Shown in pieces: positions 60,987-64,000 of a stretch of DNA of 64,000 bases; the first letter of the stretch is position 1, and each line of letters starts with the position of its first letter. A program made the position numbers and the translations under genes. The notes under the pieces are model-generated. The model was not told where the DNA came from and searched no databases. It saw only the letters and a program-made list of their open reading frames with translations. Source of the DNA: Tridacna crocea (Eukaryota; Mollusca; Bivalvia; Cardiida; Cardiidae); assembly GCA_943736015.1 (NCBI GenBank), contig OX031072.1, positions 934,501 through 998,500 on the forward strand. Direction: 5' to 3'.

Positions 60987-61214
60987 TTAACCCATTACCA
61001 CACAATCCCTACTTTTGACGCCCCTGAGAAAGAAGCTTTAAGAAAACATTGTGGGAAAAGGAGAAAATGCTGGTAACCAGCATTTTCTCCTTTTCCTACA
61101 ATGTTTTCTACCCTTCACAAAACGAATTTCAAATTTTCAGTCACTTTTATTTTGTCGTCTGCAATTCCTTTCAATTTGGACAAGCCTAAAATTTTGTCGT
61201 TTGGTAATGAGTAA
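60987..61214 (+). repeat. TTAA hairpin element, near-complete copy
   Basis: TTAA at 60987, palindrome about 61042-61108, right end worn to ggtaatgagtaaa. Confidence 0.82.
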
Positions 61215-61874
61215 ATGTTATAGATCCGTAAGTGCATGATGACTTGACTGGTACCATGTATCAAAGAGATAATTAAACAACGTTTTCACAGAACTCGGCT
61301 CATATAATCATATTACATATCATCACTAAACACCGAAATACATAATTTCCATTCATGACATCGCTATGCGATAAAATATCAAATCCTGGTATTTATTTAG
61401 TGAAATTCTATCTCCATCTCAAACTAAAACAAACAATTATCATCAATTTCATTCAGTTTATACAAAGAAACACTCAATTTGTTTTATATCAGCGTCTGTG
61501 TATTATATATCTAGATCTATTCCAATCCTCCATTCCTATTCTATTAATGCTGTTGGAGAAAAATAATCATTCCTACCGAAAATGATTCAAGAAATAATCT
61601 TCTTTATATCGTGGTTTATCATTCAATAAACCACAGATGTGTTATAAGGCTGAGGCACAATAAATAATCCACGAGGGCAATAGCACGAGTGGTTTATTCA
61701 TTGCACCTCATAATTCACATTGTGGTTTTTTGAACGAGAGCTGAATTCACGTGTCATAGTAGAATGTTGATTTTTTATCTGCAAGATCCTTATGGCATTG
61801 GTTTCTAACCTCTATTTCAGTGGTCCTTTATGGCTCAATACCTGGCGTTGTTTTCCTTTTCGCGCAATGGTTTA
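61215..61874. other. no gene recognised
   Basis: A short inverted repeat cgtggtttatcattcaataaaccac lies at about 61,609-61,633, followed by gtggtttattcattgcacct. I see nothing else. Confidence 0.4.
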
Positions 61875-62270
61875 ATCTTTAACACATCACCACACAGCAA
61901 AATTCTAGACCTATCCAAATTCAAAGCATTTGCAGAACACGATTTCCAAAGTGGGTCAAAATGGTGCAATTTTGGGGTAGAAAACTTTGTGGGATGTTTT
62001 CAAAAGGCTCCTATCCCTGGGTCTTTAAAAGTCAGCTTTGGGTGGTAAAGGGTAAACCAAACGATAACATTCTTAAATAATTCTTAAGCGATTTCCAGAC
62101 AACGAAAAACATCTGCTTCAAAATAAAAAAAAATTGTTTTTGGAAAGGTTGAAAACATTATGGGAAAAGAAGAAAATGCTGGCTACCAATATTATCTCTT
62201 CTTGCCTCAATGTTTTCAAAAGGCTCCTCTTTAAGGGGTCGTTAAAACTCGATATTGTTTGGGAAAAGGT
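61875..62270 (-). repeat. two degenerate TTAA hairpin elements
   Basis: The first (about 61,880-62,055) lacks the whole palindrome: its left and right modules are joined at gtagaaaactttgtgggatg, as if the hairpin had been deleted precisely. The second (about 62,055-62,270) has a worn palindrome. Confidence 0.55.
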
Positions 62271-62747
62271 TGAAAAGCTTCCAATTCACGAACTGATCTC
62301 TTTCAATGCTAAAGATTACATGGCTTCCATGTCGAGTTAGAAGACTTTCATTTGTGCAGGATAAAAGTCTTAGCCTTGAATTCAGATAATAATCTAAGTT
62401 GTGATTATTCCGTACTTCTGTCCTGGATTTCAACGGAATTAGAAGCGCAGAAAATTCCCTTGTTTTTTTTTTTTAAATGAACTTTCCATTTTTTTCTTGT
62501 GACAAACTAATTATGCAAATAGTTCGTGTTACAAAATGGCGTTGCAGATCTAACTTTTACAGCGCCAGAACATTACGTTGTGACAGTAATTAGTTCTGCA
62601 TTTCCGGTTAAATACAATATTTACATTAGCCGGCTAAAAATAGTATCATAAGAGTCAATGTCGATAATGACAAACGTTATGTAATCTCTGGTTGCATTAT
62701 TTAACTGAAAAAAAAAAAATTTCAGCACATTCTTCGACTGTTTCCGT

Positions 62748-62974
62748 TTAACCCATTACCACACAATCCCTACTTTTGATGACCCTCAGAAAGAAGCCTT
62801 TAGAAAACATTGTGGGAAAAGGAGAAAATGCTGGTAACCAGCATTTTCTCCTTTCCCCACAATGTTTTCTACCCTTCACAAAACAAATTTCAAATTTTAT
62901 ATCACTTTTATTTTGTTGCCTGCAAATGCTTTCAATTTGGACGTCTAAAATTATATCGTCTGGTAATGAGTTAA
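62748..62974 (+). repeat. TTAA hairpin element, complete copy
   Basis: TTAA at both ends, palindrome about 62804-62870. Confidence 0.88.
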
Positions 62975-63293
62975 ACCCGTTATATGTAGTTTTACCTTGG
63001 TCACACAGAACATTATTATAATTATTTAAATAGCCTTGCGACTTTGGAAATTGGGACTTACCAAAGTATGGTTCGACGAATATGAAGGTATGTAAGTTAA
63101 AGAAAAGAAGCCATGGTTTGGCAAAAGGGGGAGGGAGGAAAAGAAGAAGGGCGGGGGGTAAATACATCTCCGGATGCATTTTACCAAACATGTTATAAAA
63201 AATGTGGATCCATAAAATCTAAATTATCTAACAGTCAATTAAATCATGAGATTAAATGGTCCTTGAACAAGACGAAAATTGATATATGTCAAA

Positions 63294-63352
63294 AAGTTTC
63301 GACACATGTCAGACTGCGCGGACTGCGCAGGCTGACATGAGTCGATACTTTT
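63294..63352. repeat. short hairpin repeat (GTCAGCCTGCGCA family)
   Basis: The sequence tttcgacacatgtcagactg pairs with gcaggctgacatgagtcgat. It lies just before the TTAAAGGTGG-type element. Confidence 0.65.
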
Positions 63353-63396
63353 TGCAGATGTATTAAACCCCCTTTTCACAGAGCATGGCTCAAATA

Positions 63397-63945
63397 TTAA
63401 AGGGGGCCCTTCAGATTTTGGGAAGAAAATTTTGTCAAAATACAAAAACATTATCCTTATACTCCCAAAGCCTTTTAATATTTTCATTCATAAAACCCAA
63501 GTAATCGAAAACCATCCGACGACAAGAAGAATTAGAGATTTACTGCGGCCCAGGTCGACATCGACGGGAAACACAGTCTGTTTTACATGAGCAACTTGTT
63601 CATTTACATGCCGAAAATATACAGACGAAGCTTCAAACATAGCGTCCGAAGAAAACATTATGGAAAATAATTACATGTTTGTTATGTTATGGAATTTTGG
63701 AATTTAAGCGTCACATGTCACGTGCAATTCACTTGACATTATCACAATGCTTTTTTTTTTTAATTTCTGGCGCGAAATTTAAAAATACCTTAAGAGGCTA
63801 CTAGCTTTTAAAGGGAACACCATCATGTTTTATTTGTGATTTCATGATTCTTTTTTATTATTGATGCTTTTTTTTTCATATAAATTTCAGTGATATATAT
63901 ATCTCACCTTGGTGAGATGTGAAAAATCAAAATACCCACCTTTAA
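63397..63945 (+). mobile_element. uninterrupted TTAAAGGTGG-type element (sister of the Polinton host)
   Basis: 549 bp, beginning TTAAAGGGGGCCCTTCAG and ending CCCACCTTTAA, with TTAA at both ends. It matches 21105-21324 and 38416-38727 throughout (for example gatttactgcggcccaggtc and catagcgtccgaagaaaaca) and is continuous across the point where the Polinton entered its sister (near 63,630). Confidence 0.82.
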
Positions 63946-64000
63946 AGTTAAGCAAGAGAAATGAAGCCTATTTTCTGGAGGCAATATACTCAACAGAAAT

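Overview
This window is repeat-rich, AT-rich animal DNA, most likely from a bivalve mollusc. That is inferred from tRNA-headed SINEs (one with a Meta-type 3' domain), short palindromic repeats of a kind common in bivalve genomes, spliced-looking host exons and a molluscan-style LINE. I found no bacterial operons, rRNA or functional tRNA genes, and no CRISPR array. Host coding content is small: a probable terminal exon of a basic protein (2641-3333) and a probable first exon of a secreted cysteine-rich protein (8855-about 9031).

The centrepiece is a Polinton/Maverick element, 21325-38415 (17,091 bp), treated here as a fossil virus-like element. It has identical 267-bp terminal inverted repeats, AG...CT ends and a 6-bp target duplication (ACGAAG). 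It looks young and whole or nearly so, with at most about one break. Left to right it holds an orphan 290-aa gene (+); a leftward block with protein-primed DNA polymerase B, a SAP/NUMOD-like protein, major capsid protein, several small virion-type proteins, a pVI-like protein, minor capsid (penton) protein and packaging ATPase; then a rightward block with a phospholipase A2-like protein, integrase with chromodomain, adenovirus-type protease and a long repeat-built fibre-like protein; then two leftward genes (a RING protein and a small SAP-like protein). Nearly all its genes begin with an AT-rich block running straight into the ATG, and many carry a TTAAGTTAAG-like box about 24 nt upstream. Matching hairpins lie at both convergent gene junctions. 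The Polinton sits inside a short TTAAAGGTGG-ended element, and a second copy of that element at 63397-63945 preserves the empty-site arrangement.

Right of the Polinton lies a LINE on the minus strand (about 38988-48840). ORF1 is intact and ORF2 is interrupted by two DNA elements: 41902-45159, with inverted arms of about 830 bp and a TATTA duplication, and 45672-47616, with an ATT duplication. Without these inserts the LINE would be about 4.6 kb.

The rest of the window (1-21104 and 48841-64000) is host intron or intergenic DNA packed with about 225-bp TTAA-ended elements built around a near-perfect central palindrome. At least 20 well-bounded copies and many remnants are visible. Their palindromes differ between copies, yet the two arms change together. 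SINEs, other hairpin families and longer bivalve-type repeats fill most of the remainder.
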